A stretch of 64,000 bases of DNA from Chloroflexota bacterium (GTDB taxonomy: Bacteria; Chloroflexota; Anaerolineae; UBA2200; JACIWT01): positions 62,001 to 126,000 of the forward strand of contig JACIWT010000001.1 in NCBI GenBank assembly GCA_014360825.1, written 5' to 3'. This document shows, piece after piece, positions 7,554-15,700 of this stretch (position 1 is its first letter; every line of letters begins with the position of its first letter). The notes beneath the pieces are model-generated. The model saw only the letters and a program-made list of their open reading frames with translations, searched no databases and had not been told where the DNA came from. The position numbers and the translations under genes were made by a program.

Positions 7554-7582
7554 ATTGTAGCGTAAAAAGTTCCTTTTGACAA
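7554..7582 (-). promoter_or_regulatory. sigma-70-type promoter of apt
   Basis: Minus-strand TTGTCA (7582-7577), 17-nt spacer, TACAAT (7559-7554). The start point would fall near 7547, about 45 nt upstream of the apt ATG. Confidence 0.7.
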
Positions 7583-7700
7583 GCGCCACTCGTACTGCGC
7601 CAAGAGATCGTTACCAGGTAATGAGCGCCATTTTGGGAAAAGCTGGCGCTTCTCCGGTAGAATTGTTGTGGAAAACCATCCACCAGGAGGAGCACCAGCT

Positions 7701-8527
7701 ATGGCCGATTTGGCCTACCGGGAAGTATACCTTATGAACCAGATCGAGGCAAGAAAACATCTCATCCAGACCTTTCAAGAAACGGGCAGTCTCAGCGAGA
7801 CGGCTCGCCGTTGGCACACCTCCCGCCAGGTGGTGCGCAAATGGCTCCGCCGTTTCCAGCAGGGAGGAGAGAAAGGCCTCCAGAACAAATCCCGGCGCCC
7901 TCACCATTCTCCGCGCCAAACCCCTTCGCAAGTGGAACAATTGGTGCTGAAGGCCCGCCAAGCTACCCATTACGGTCGAGAACGCCTGGCCCTCTACCTG
8001 CAGCGGTGCGGGATCTCCATCTCCCCCTGGCTCCGAACACATGGCATCACCACCCAGGTTACCTTTCAGACCGACTGGGGTGATGAATTCGGGGGCGATA
8101 ACCCCAGCCAAATCGCTGCCTTGGAGACCCGCTTCCTGCGCCCTCTACAGGGCGCCCTACGTCGTTACCCCAAAGGTCGGAAGCAGTGTACAATGGCCGA
8201 GTAGAGCGCAGCCACCGCGCCGATGACGAAGAGTTCTACCGACCTTACCTGCTTCAAGTAAACACCGAGGAGGATTTTATAGCCTTAAGTGCCAGGTGGG
8301 TCTATTTTTACAATGTGCTGCGGCCTCACCTCGGAACGGGGATGGAGAAGAGGACCCCTTTGCAAGTCCTGCGCAGCTTAGGTTACAATGGAGTTGATCA
8401 AATTGCTCTCTTCCCACCCCTGCTGTTGGACCGGATTAGCACTGACCTGCTTCTCGCCTGTGACCCTGAAGGTGGTAACGATCTATTGGCCTATTACACT
8501 CGTTGTAATGACGTATTGGGTAAATGA
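7701..8527 (+). pseudogene. decayed IS481-type transposase (internal deletion plus frameshift)
   Basis: ATG at 7701 has an AGGAGGAG site. The first ~95 codons give a complete N-terminal helix-turn-helix of the IS481/IS3 integrase group (TGSLSETARRWHTSRQVVRKW). The frame then jumps from the end of the linker (LYLQRCGISISP) directly to the late catalytic core (THGITTQVTFQTDWGDEF). The segment with the first catalytic Asp, roughly 100 or more residues, is missing. The frame is lost near 8180-8190 and continues in another frame (YNGRVERSH with the catalytic Glu, then LRPHLGTGMEKRTPLQVL) to 8527. So the DDE triad is incomplete and the element is dead. No convincing terminal inverted repeats were found. 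Confidence 0.85.
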
Positions 8528-8617
8528 ATGTGTGTGATCGTTGCTCGCGGCTGTGCAGACGAGTTGTGTAATTCCCGCGAGTGGATCCCTAATACAATCC
8601 AGGAGGTGGAAATCCTT

Positions 8618-8998
8618 ATGGTAGAGAACGAGAGATCAGACCAGGAGAGTGCTCCGCAGCAGCCGGATCTCACAACAGAGATGCGGATATTGGGGCAGAA
8701 CTTGGGACGGGCCCTCCGCGCCGTTGCCGAAAGTGAGGAGGCGAAGAGATTTCAGGAGGATCTCACCGACGGGCTTAGAGAACTGAAAGTCCAAGTGGAT
8801 GCCCTGTTAAAAGAGGTCACTGAAGGGGAGTTTCGCCGGAAAGTGGAGAAGCAAGTAGAATCCACTCGCCTCGATGAGTTCGTCTCAGACATTGCCAGCG
8901 GTCTCGCCTCGGCACTGCAAGAACTGAACAGCGCTATCAGCAGGGCGGTAGATGAGGCGGAGAGGAAACGCGCCGAAAAGAAGGCAAGACAAGAGTAG
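8618..8998 (+). CDS. small acidic coiled-coil protein of unknown function
   Basis: 126 residues starting at ATG 8618, which has a perfect AGGAGGTG site; the same frame extends upstream but without support. The protein is highly charged and almost entirely predicted helical. Glu/Lys/Arg heptads run from about residue 25 to the end (FQEDLTDGLRELKVQVDALL and RRKVEKQVES), with no membrane segment, signal peptide or cysteine. I do not recognise the family. The amphipathic repeats resemble phasin- or apolipoprotein-like helical proteins only in composition. It is convergent with the nitroreductase gene, 14 nt apart, and directly downstream of the transposase relic. Confidence 0.75.
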   Translation: MVENERSDQESAPQQPDLTTEMRILGQNLGRALRAVAESEEAKRFQEDLTDGLRELKVQVDALLKEVTEGEFRRKVEKQVESTRLDEFVSDIASGLASALQELNSAISRAVDEAERKRAEKKARQE

Positions 8999-9012
8999 CG
9001 TCCTCGCTAGGA

Positions 9013-9543
9013 CTACCTTTCGCCTATATAACTGACGACTTCCGCTAACGGACGTCGACCCGGGCCCCGTTCACGAGTTGTGGGGTGCCCGATGGGTATG
9101 ATGGCCACGGGACGTAGATGGGACGGCAGTTGCAGTGCTTTTGCGGCTGCCGCCTCATCAAATGCACCAACCCAACAGGCTCCCAATCCTTCGGCAACAG
9201 CGGCAAGCAAGATGTGTTCTGTCGCGGCAGCAGTTTCCTGCAGGCAATAGAGTTCTGCCCCACGCCGACCATATCGAGCCGCGGATCGCGCTGGGTCTGC
9301 GCAGACGACGATTACCACAGGTGCTCTGGCCACGAAACTTTGGCCCAAGGCGGCATGGGCCAAGGCCTCCTTTATCCGCTTTTCCCGCACCACAATGAAA
9401 TGCCAGGATTGACGGTTCCCCGCCGATGGGGCGCGGATGGCAGCGCTCAGTAGTTTGGTGATGGTCTCCGGGGGTACATCTGTGTCCGGCAGGTAATCAC
9501 GCACGCTACGCCGCTCATTCAGGACTTCCCAAAAACTCTTCAT
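9013..9543 (-). CDS. nitroreductase-family FMN oxidoreductase
   Basis: 176 residues, the short form of the family. FMN-binding elements are the N-terminal RRSVRDYLPD (phosphate-binding Arg/Ser), APSAGNRQSWHFIVV, and the C-terminal LGACWVGAFDEAAAAKAL with the GHP turn. Members reduce nitro compounds, quinones or enones with NAD(P)H, or act in flavin chemistry; the substrate is not predictable. The ATG follows AGAGGAACG. It lies 21 nt downstream of a GT2 gene on the same strand and is likely co-transcribed. Confidence 0.93.
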   Translation of the reverse strand: MKSFWEVLNERRSVRDYLPDTDVPPETITKLLSAAIRAPSAGNRQSWHFIVVREKRIKEALAHAALGQSFVARAPVVIVVCADPARSAARYGRRGAELYCLQETAAATEHILLAAVAEGLGACWVGAFDEAAAAKALQLPSHLRPVAIIPIGHPTTRERGPGRRPLAEVVSYIGER

Positions 9544-9564
9544 TTGGACGTTCCTCTCTTGACT

Positions 9565-10461
9565 CTACGCCGATCCCACGCGGCGCGCACTGGGTGGCTT
9601 GAGTGCATTAAGAAACAACTTGACCGCCGCCAGGCCGGCGATGCCTAATGCTATGAGCCAGTTGAGCACAAAACACGTGTTCTTGGCATAATGCTTGCGG
9701 TGAAAGACCCACATCGAGCGGTAGAAGTGGTAGATCATCTCCGTGCTACGCTGCTTCATGGACTCACCCTTGTAATGGGTAACGACTACCGCTGGGTAGT
9801 AGAGTACCTTCCAACCCTGGTCCTTCTTGATGCGGTAACATAAGTCCAGGTCCTCGCCGAAGGCGTAGAAATCCTCATCCATGAGCCCCACCCCCGCTAA
9901 AGCCTCGCGGCGTATCATCATACAGGCGCCAACTACAGAGTCCACTTCTGCGGGCTCATCTGGGTCGAGGTATCCGAGGTTATAGCGGTTGAACCTCCGG
10001 CTCTTAGGAAAAAGGCGGCTCAAGCCCGTCAGTCGCCAGAAAGCCACTTCTGGGGTGGGAAAACTGCGCCGACAGGCCAGGTCTAGGCTGCCATCAGGGC
10101 GAACGAGTTTTGGACCTACTACTCCTGCTTCTGGGTGTGCATCCATATAGGTGATGAGGTCGTGGAGAGCCGTTGGAGGCACGATCGTGTCAGGGTTCAG
10201 GAGCATCTGATAGCGACCCGTCGCCTCCCGCAGGCCCAGATTATTTGCGTAGGCGTACCCACCATTGATATCACTGCGAATGGTCTTGACCAGGGGGAAC
10301 TCGGTGATGACCATCTCGGCGCTGCCGTCGGTGGAGCAGTTGTCCACGACGATAACCTCATAGGTAAAATCGCCCCGGCTGGCGAAAATGGAGTTCAAAC
10401 AATCGCGCAGGAGATCGCGGGTGTTATAGTTGACAATGATTATGGAGAGATCTTTGCTCAT
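9565..10461 (-). CDS. GT2 glycosyltransferase (WbbL/rhamnosyltransferase-like)
   Basis: 298 residues. The GT-A fold has an N-terminal [15 protein letters not shown] strand-helix, [12 protein letters not shown] (nucleotide-binding Asp), the metal-binding MLLNPDTIV (DXD-like), [11 protein letters not shown] and the acceptor-side [14 protein letters not shown] with the catalytic-base ED. A C-terminal hydrophobic helix ([17 protein letters not shown]) would anchor it to the inner membrane. The family adds a deoxyhexose or similar sugar to lipid-linked glycans. There is a weak ribosome-binding site. A promoter at 10519-10546 lies about 50 nt upstream, and a second LexA-boxed promoter lies further up. 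Confidence 0.92.
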   Translation of the reverse strand: MSKDLSIIIVNYNTRDLLRDCLNSIFASRGDFTYEVIVVDNCSTDGSAEMVITEFPLVKTIRSDINGGYAYANNLGLREATGRYQMLLNPDTIVPPTALHDLITYMDAHPEAGVVGPKLVRPDGSLDLACRRSFPTPEVAFWRLTGLSRLFPKSRRFNRYNLGYLDPDEPAEVDSVVGACMMIRREALAGVGLMDEDFYAFGEDLDLCYRIKKDQGWKVLYYPAVVVTHYKGESMKQRSTEMIYHFYRSMWVFHRKHYAKNTCFVLNWLIALGIAGLAAVKLFLNALKPPSARRVGSA

Positions 10462-10518
10462 CAGACGAACTGGGATCCATTTCTGACAAATAGCATGGTG
10501 GACGATAGGTGTAAATTT

Positions 10519-10546
10519 ATTTTAACCCGGAAAAAGGGGGAGTCAA
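10519..10546 (-). promoter_or_regulatory. promoter for the GT2-nitroreductase unit
   Basis: Minus-strand TTGACT (10546-10541), 16-nt spacer, TAAAAT (10524-10519). The predicted start near 10512 gives a ~50-nt leader for the GT2 gene ending at 9565. Confidence 0.55.
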
Positions 10547-10586
10547 AAGCGCATTAGGACTACATTTTGGGCAAGGAGTGGGATCT

Positions 10587-10618
10587 GGCGGGGGCTGCCC
10601 CCGCCGCCCTTTGGCGGC
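10587..10618. repeat. overlapping GC-rich hairpins
   Basis: An 8-bp perfect stem GGCGGGGG/CCCCCGCC with a 3-nt loop (10587-10605) overlaps a 6-bp stem GCCGCC-cttt-GGCGGC (10603-10618). The two share bases, so only one can form at a time. No T run follows on either strand. On the minus strand it would lie right at the 5' end of a transcript from the LexA-boxed promoter. Confidence 0.5.
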
Positions 10619-10619
10619 C

Positions 10620-10648
10620 ATTATACGAACAAATGTTCGAAAAGTCAA
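10620..10648 (-). promoter_or_regulatory. promoter with a perfect LexA/SOS-type operator in its spacer
   Basis: Minus-strand TTGACT (10648-10643), 17-nt spacer, TATAAT (10625-10620). The spacer contains CGAAC-N4-GTTCG (10626-10639), the full Gram-positive-type LexA (DinR) consensus palindrome. Bound repressor would cover the promoter completely. The transcript would begin near 10613 and run toward the GT2 gene at 9565-10461. Confidence 0.6.
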
Positions 10649-10714
10649 ATGGTTATGTTTAGTATTTTAAGGTTGTGCGGGTATATCGGGGCAGCAAACC
10701 AGCTGAGGCTGGGT

Positions 10715-11689
10715 TCACAGGAGTGAACGGGTGGCGGTTCGCCGATGTTGTCTGCGCCACCATAGCCCGACAGGATAGCCTACCATCTTTGCTATGTCCC
10801 CGCTCACCCGGATAATGGGCACCAGGGCCAAGGCGGCGATTTTCTCGGCGACGCTCCGTCCGCGTAACATCGGCCATAGGCGCTTGTAAGGGGTGTAGAA
10901 CACACCCAATCCACCCAAAATGAGCGTCAGCAGCCATCGAGGGTTTCCTGCGCTTAAGATGAGGAGGGCGGGCAGGGCGATGAGATAGGTGATGTAACGG
11001 ATAGCATGTTTCCAACGCCAGAGGTCAGCCTTGCCATCGCCACGGGCATAGCGGTAATACTGGCGAACAAACGCGCCCAGAGTACTTCGTGGGCGGAAGT
11101 AGGCTATCGCAGTGGGCACGAAGGTGAAGCGATATCCTGCATCCCGCAGCCTGAAGTCGAAGATGAGATCTTCACAGTAATCCAACCACTCCGGATATCC
11201 CCCTACACTCCCCCAAGCACTTCGCCGAAAGGCTACGGAGCGACTGGATGGTAGGAACTTCTCCGGGCGAACGTCCGCCAAGGCTGGGAGAACGGTCGCG
11301 CCCATGGCTATTTCAAATAGATTTTGGGGATCAGGTTGGAAAAAGCCGCTGGCTACGTCCGCACCGCCCTCAATAGCGGCGACGAGATCGTCCAGCCAGT
11401 TTGGGCTGAGGCGCACACCGGCATCGGTGCTGGCGATAATCTGGCCTGTTGCAGCGGCGATGGCGGCGTTGCGGCCCTGGGAAATGTTATAGCCCGGACG
11501 AATCAATACTCGCAATGGCAGGCGTCTCTCCGTCACATACTCGTTGAGGATCATGACCGTTTCATCTGTTGAGCCTCCATCCACGATTACCACCTCGTCC
11601 GGTGGGCGGGTCTGGGCGGCTAATGAATCGAGCAGTCGGCGGATGGCAGAACCCTCGTTGAGCACGGTAGCAATGACGGAGACGCTCAT
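10715..11689 (-). CDS. GT2 glycosyltransferase with C-terminal membrane segments
   Basis: 324 residues. SVIATVLNEGSAIRRLL and VIVDGGSTDETV form the nucleotide-binding half, and ASTDAGVRLSPNWL holds the metal-binding Asp. The acceptor half has GGYPEWLDYCEDLIFDFRL, where ED is the likely base, followed by a QYYRYARGDGKADL interface segment. Two hydrophobic stretches (YITYLIALPALLILSAG and WLLTLILGGLGVFY) would place it on the inner membrane. Sugar donor and acceptor are unknown. The start is ATG 11689 with AGGAGG 8 nt before it. Its own promoter lies at 11711-11740, divergent from the response regulator. Confidence 0.92.
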   Translation of the reverse strand: MSVSVIATVLNEGSAIRRLLDSLAAQTRPPDEVVIVDGGSTDETVMILNEYVTERRLPLRVLIRPGYNISQGRNAAIAAATGQIIASTDAGVRLSPNWLDDLVAAIEGGADVASGFFQPDPQNLFEIAMGATVLPALADVRPEKFLPSSRSVAFRRSAWGSVGGYPEWLDYCEDLIFDFRLRDAGYRFTFVPTAIAYFRPRSTLGAFVRQYYRYARGDGKADLWRWKHAIRYITYLIALPALLILSAGNPRWLLTLILGGLGVFYTPYKRLWPMLRGRSVAEKIAALALVPIIRVSGDIAKMVGYPVGLWWRRQHRRTATRSLL

Positions 11690-11710
11690 CTGGCAGACCT
11701 CCTAGTTGAT

Positions 11711-11740
11711 ATTATAGTCGCTCGCAATTACTACTGCCAA
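11711..11740 (-). promoter_or_regulatory. promoter of the GT2 gene 10715-11689
   Basis: Minus-strand TTGGCA (11740-11735), 18-nt spacer, TATAAT (11716-11711). It gives a very short leader that carries the AGGAGG site. Confidence 0.65.
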
Positions 11741-11862
11741 CTAACCGTCCGCTTGTCTTGATAGGCATCAGGCGCTTACCTGTACTGCGCAAGCGTAACC
11801 ATCGCCTCAAAAGTGCGTCATAGTTTATTGAAAATGGGTGATGGTCAGGAGTGAGGAATAGT

Positions 11863-11891
11863 TTGGTGAAAAGGCTGGGGCGTGGTATATT
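11863..11891 (+). promoter_or_regulatory. promoter of the response regulator gene
   Basis: TTGGTG (11863-11868), 17-nt spacer, TATATT (11886-11891), about 37 nt before the ATG at 11928. It is divergent from the GT2 promoter at 11711-11740, with about 120 nt between them in which I see nothing further. Confidence 0.6.
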
Positions 11892-11927
11892 TATAGTGTA
11901 AACATTTCCTTGCACAAGGGGTGACCG

Positions 11928-12614
11928 ATGCGTGTACTGGTAGTAGACGACGACCCGCCCAGCGTGAAAATGATCGGGTTCCTGTTACGTGAGGAAGGGT
12001 ATCAAGTGCTGACGGCGGATAATGGATTGGCCGCATTGGAAATTGTCAGGCGTGAGTCGCCAGATCTGGTCATCCTGGATGTAATGATGCCCCACATGGA
12101 TGGCCTCGAAGTTTGTCGTCGTATCCGCGAAAAGGCCGACGTGCCTATCATCTTCCTTTCTGCGAAGGGCGAAACAGTGGACCGAGTGACGGGTCTGGAA
12201 GTTGGGGCGGACGATTATTTAGCCAAGCCCTTCGAGCCGGCAGAACTTCTGGCACGCGTGAAAGCCGTCTTGCGGCGCAGTGAAGCCTTTGCTGTGGAGG
12301 AAGTGCAAAGCCGATTGTCTGTCGGCGATGTCAGTCTGGATCCTATGAGCAGCAAAGTAATGCTGGCCAACGGGCGCGAGGCCGAGCTGACCCCCATTGA
12401 GTTCCGCCTGTTACACGTGCTCATGCGCAATGCAGGGCGCATTCTTAGCCATGACGTGTTAATGAGCAGCGTCTGGGGATATGATTATGAAGGCTACAGT
12501 AACCAGATTGCAGTCTATATGCGCCGCCTGCGCATGAAAATCGAGGATGATCCCAATAATCCAAAGTATCTGGTGACTGTGCGGGGCCTGGGCTATAAGT
12601 TCGAGCGCCCTTGA
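11928..12614 (+). CDS. OmpR/PhoB-type two-component response regulator
   Basis: 228 residues. The receiver domain (1-~115) has the acidic pocket D7-D8-D9, the phosphoacceptor Asp51 (LVILDVMMPHMDG), a Ser/Thr switch in FLSAKG and Lys100 (YLAKPF). A C-terminal winged helix (about 130-228) has the LTPIEFRLLHVLMRNAGRIL and VAVYMRRLRMKIE-like recognition region (here QIAVYMRRLRMKIEDD), ending GLGYKFERP. It should bind direct repeats as a dimer. No histidine kinase is adjacent; the nearest is 7 kb downstream at 19970-22258. RBS AAGGGGTGACC. Confidence 0.96.
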   Translation: MRVLVVDDDPPSVKMIGFLLREEGYQVLTADNGLAALEIVRRESPDLVILDVMMPHMDGLEVCRRIREKADVPIIFLSAKGETVDRVTGLEVGADDYLAKPFEPAELLARVKAVLRRSEAFAVEEVQSRLSVGDVSLDPMSSKVMLANGREAELTPIEFRLLHVLMRNAGRILSHDVLMSSVWGYDYEGYSNQIAVYMRRLRMKIEDDPNNPKYLVTVRGLGYKFERP

Positions 12615-12734
12615 TAATCCCCTATACTCATCATTCTGCGTTCATCCTACCCAATATCTCGACCGAGCACGCTCATTTATGAACCTGCTTCGAATGTGCA
12701 TTTGCGGGGAGTGAAGAAACCGGGGGCAAGAATT

Positions 12735-15700
12735 ATGACCGAAAGCCGTTCGGAAAATCGAATGTGGTATATTCTATCGCGTTGGGGGCTTCTCCTACTG
12801 GTAGGCGGGCTCCTGTTCATTTCTTTGACATTGGTGACATTTGTGGCCGACGCCGCGCAAAAGGGGGTTGTTTCTCTGAGTCCGAGTACCAGCACCTGGT
12901 GGGATTTTACACCCACAGGGTGGGTCACTTCCGTGCCGTTGACGGCGGCGATTTCGGTAAACGACTCTCTGGGACTGGATCCCGGTACGGCGGAATACCG
13001 CATTTCCACAGACGGTGGAATGTCATGGACCACATGGGGTAACGCGAACCTCACTTATTACAGTCCCATTTCGGTGGCCATGCGCATCACAGTCACCAAC
13101 CTGATGTTGCCTGACTCGGCGAGCGATAACATTATCGCGTTCCGTGTCAATGATTTGCTCGGGGGAACGGACTCCACGACTCGCACGATTATGGTGGATG
13201 CTCGTGGTCCCACAACCACTATCAGTGTCCCTGCCTATGCGGGCCCGGCCTGGGACCGACTGATTCGCGGTACTGCCAGCGACACGACGAACGCTGTGCA
13301 GCGCGTGGAAATCACCGTCCAACGGGCCTCGGACCATTCTTATCTCAACGCCGCGGGTGGTTGGAGTGTAATCCAAACGTGGCTCACGGCGACGGGTACC
13401 ACCATGTGGCAGTACTCCTTGGCTGGTGTCCTACTGGAGACGGGGTCTCACACGGTAACTGCCCGGGCTTTTGACACCTTGGGCAACGAGCAATCGCCAC
13501 ACACAACGGCTGTTTTTGTGTACGACATCTTGCCTCCTGAAACTGTTGTTTCGACGTGCGTCATTTCCCCATACTATGGCCCCAACTCGTGGCCTGGCCA
13601 GGTGCATGGATACGCGCAGGATGCCTCAGGCGTTGTAGCGGTGAATCTCACTTTGCAGCGTCAAGACAACGGCACTTATTACAATGGCCTAGGCGGCTGG
13701 TCAGGCACAGTCGTCACGCTGTCTGCAGACCTGGTTAACCCCGGCGGCTCCTATACCGATTGGTCCTACCCTTTCGCGCCAACCGAGGATGTGACGCTCA
13801 CTGTCAGGGCATCGGCTGTGGACTTGGCAGGCAATCGGCAGGAACCTCTTGCAAGTTGTGCCTTTGTGTACGATGCGACGTCTCCCAGTGCCCCAACAAA
13901 TATCACTGTATATCCTGATACCTGGACGCGGATCAATAGTTTCGAAATATTCTGGCAGAACCCTGCTGATCCGTCAGGTATTGTAGGTGCGTATTATAAG
14001 ATCGGTGCTCCCCCAGAGGCATCGAGCGATTATACTGGCTTCAGCTCAGGCGCTGATATTTCGGCGATCGCAGGCATCACTGTGACGGGCGAGGGCAAAC
14101 ATAATGTCTACCTGTGGCTTGAGGATGGCGCCGGCAACAGTGACTATCGCCTACCTCATCGCGCTGAAGTGATAGATGCCTTCAAGCTGGACACCACGCC
14201 CCCAGCGACCTCGATCATCACAGAGGGCACTTCAGTCCAGAACGGTTGGTGGCATCCCCCGGTCATACTCCGCCTGTTCCCCAATGATGAGAAAGTTGGT
14301 ATCAATGCGACATCTGGGGTTAGCGCGACTTTCCACCAGATCGGTGCGGGTTCCTGGATTTCGGGCACGGAAGTCACGGTGACGACGCAGTGTACTACCA
14401 CAGTCTCGTACTATTCGGTTGATCGAGCCGGCAACGAGGAGTTACCTCACAGCATCCACGTGAAGATAGACAGTGTGCCGCCCACGACGACAATAGGGGT
14501 CATCACGGGCACCATTGGCTGCCTGGATTGGTATACAGGACCGGTTCAAGCCCTATTGAGTGTGTTTGACGAGTGTTCAGGGGTAGATATCACGCGCTAC
14601 AGGATCGAAACCGACGGACTCTGGCGACAAGGCACGCTCATGTCTATTGAGAACGATGGAGTCTTCACCCCCACCTTTTATTCCACTGATCTGGCGGGCA
14701 ATGCTGAGAGCGTAGTGACAGCAACAACGCCGATTAAGATTGACACTCGTGCCCCATGGACGACGGTTGCGATCACAGGCCCAGGCAGTGTGCCGGGTTG
14801 GTTTACCGGCTCGGTAACGGCTACCCTGACAGTTACAGATGGCTTTCCACTGTGGGCTGTTTCGGGAGTGAAGCGGACCGAATACAACCGGAACAATACG
14901 GGCTGGGTTACGTGGACCGGCGGTCCTGTTCAGATCAGTGGGGAGGGGCGACACAGTTTCGCCTACCGCTCTGTGGACAACGCATGTAACATCTCGCCGA
15001 CGGCGGTGATCACCGTGAACATTGACCAGACGCCTCCCAGCCGCTTCCCAGTGCTGCCACAGGTTCAGCCTTCGGATTGGACGCGTACGAATGCCTTTAC
15101 CATCAGTTGGACACAAAATCCGGTAGACGCGCTCTCTGGTTTCGGCGGGGTGCGGTATGTTCTGGATGTGCCCCCGCAGTCGGCGTATGTAGGGACGCTG
15201 ATTACAGGCACTAATCTGAGTGCTATCGGGCCGATCACTGTCCCGAGCGAGGGTGCTCATACACTGTATATATGGCCACAGGATGTGGCGGGCAATGCGC
15301 AGGCGGGTTACGATATATTATCCCTCAAGTACGATGCCACGCCCCCTACTACCACACCGGTTATCAGTGGCACTCGGTGCGTGGGGAGCCAGTGGTACAA
15401 ACCGCCAGTAGTTGTTACCCTGACCGCAGTGGATGCCCTGCCCGGTTCGACGATGAACGGAGGCCTGATTGCTTGGAACGATATTCTCGAAGGCATGCCA
15501 ACGGGATGGATCACAGAGACTTACCCCTCTGGCGGTAAGGTCATCACCCTGACGGCAAGTGGGCGACACTATCTGGACTATCGGGCAGTGGACAGAGCTG
15601 GAAATGTGGAAAGTGCGGGGCGAGCCACGATCTGGATAGATGGTGTGGCACCTAATGTACCTACTATCGTTGGGGTTAACCCGGTCACTTGGACTGCAAA

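Noticed and set aside
7611-8111. A 166-codon minus-strand frame over the transposase relic
   Set aside because: The plus strand shows a clear transposase HTH in this interval; the antisense frame has no recognisable motif.
7583-8560. Terminal inverted repeats of the IS481 relic
   Set aside because: I compared both ends; only scattered 5-6 nt matches (for example TTACC) appear, no better than chance.
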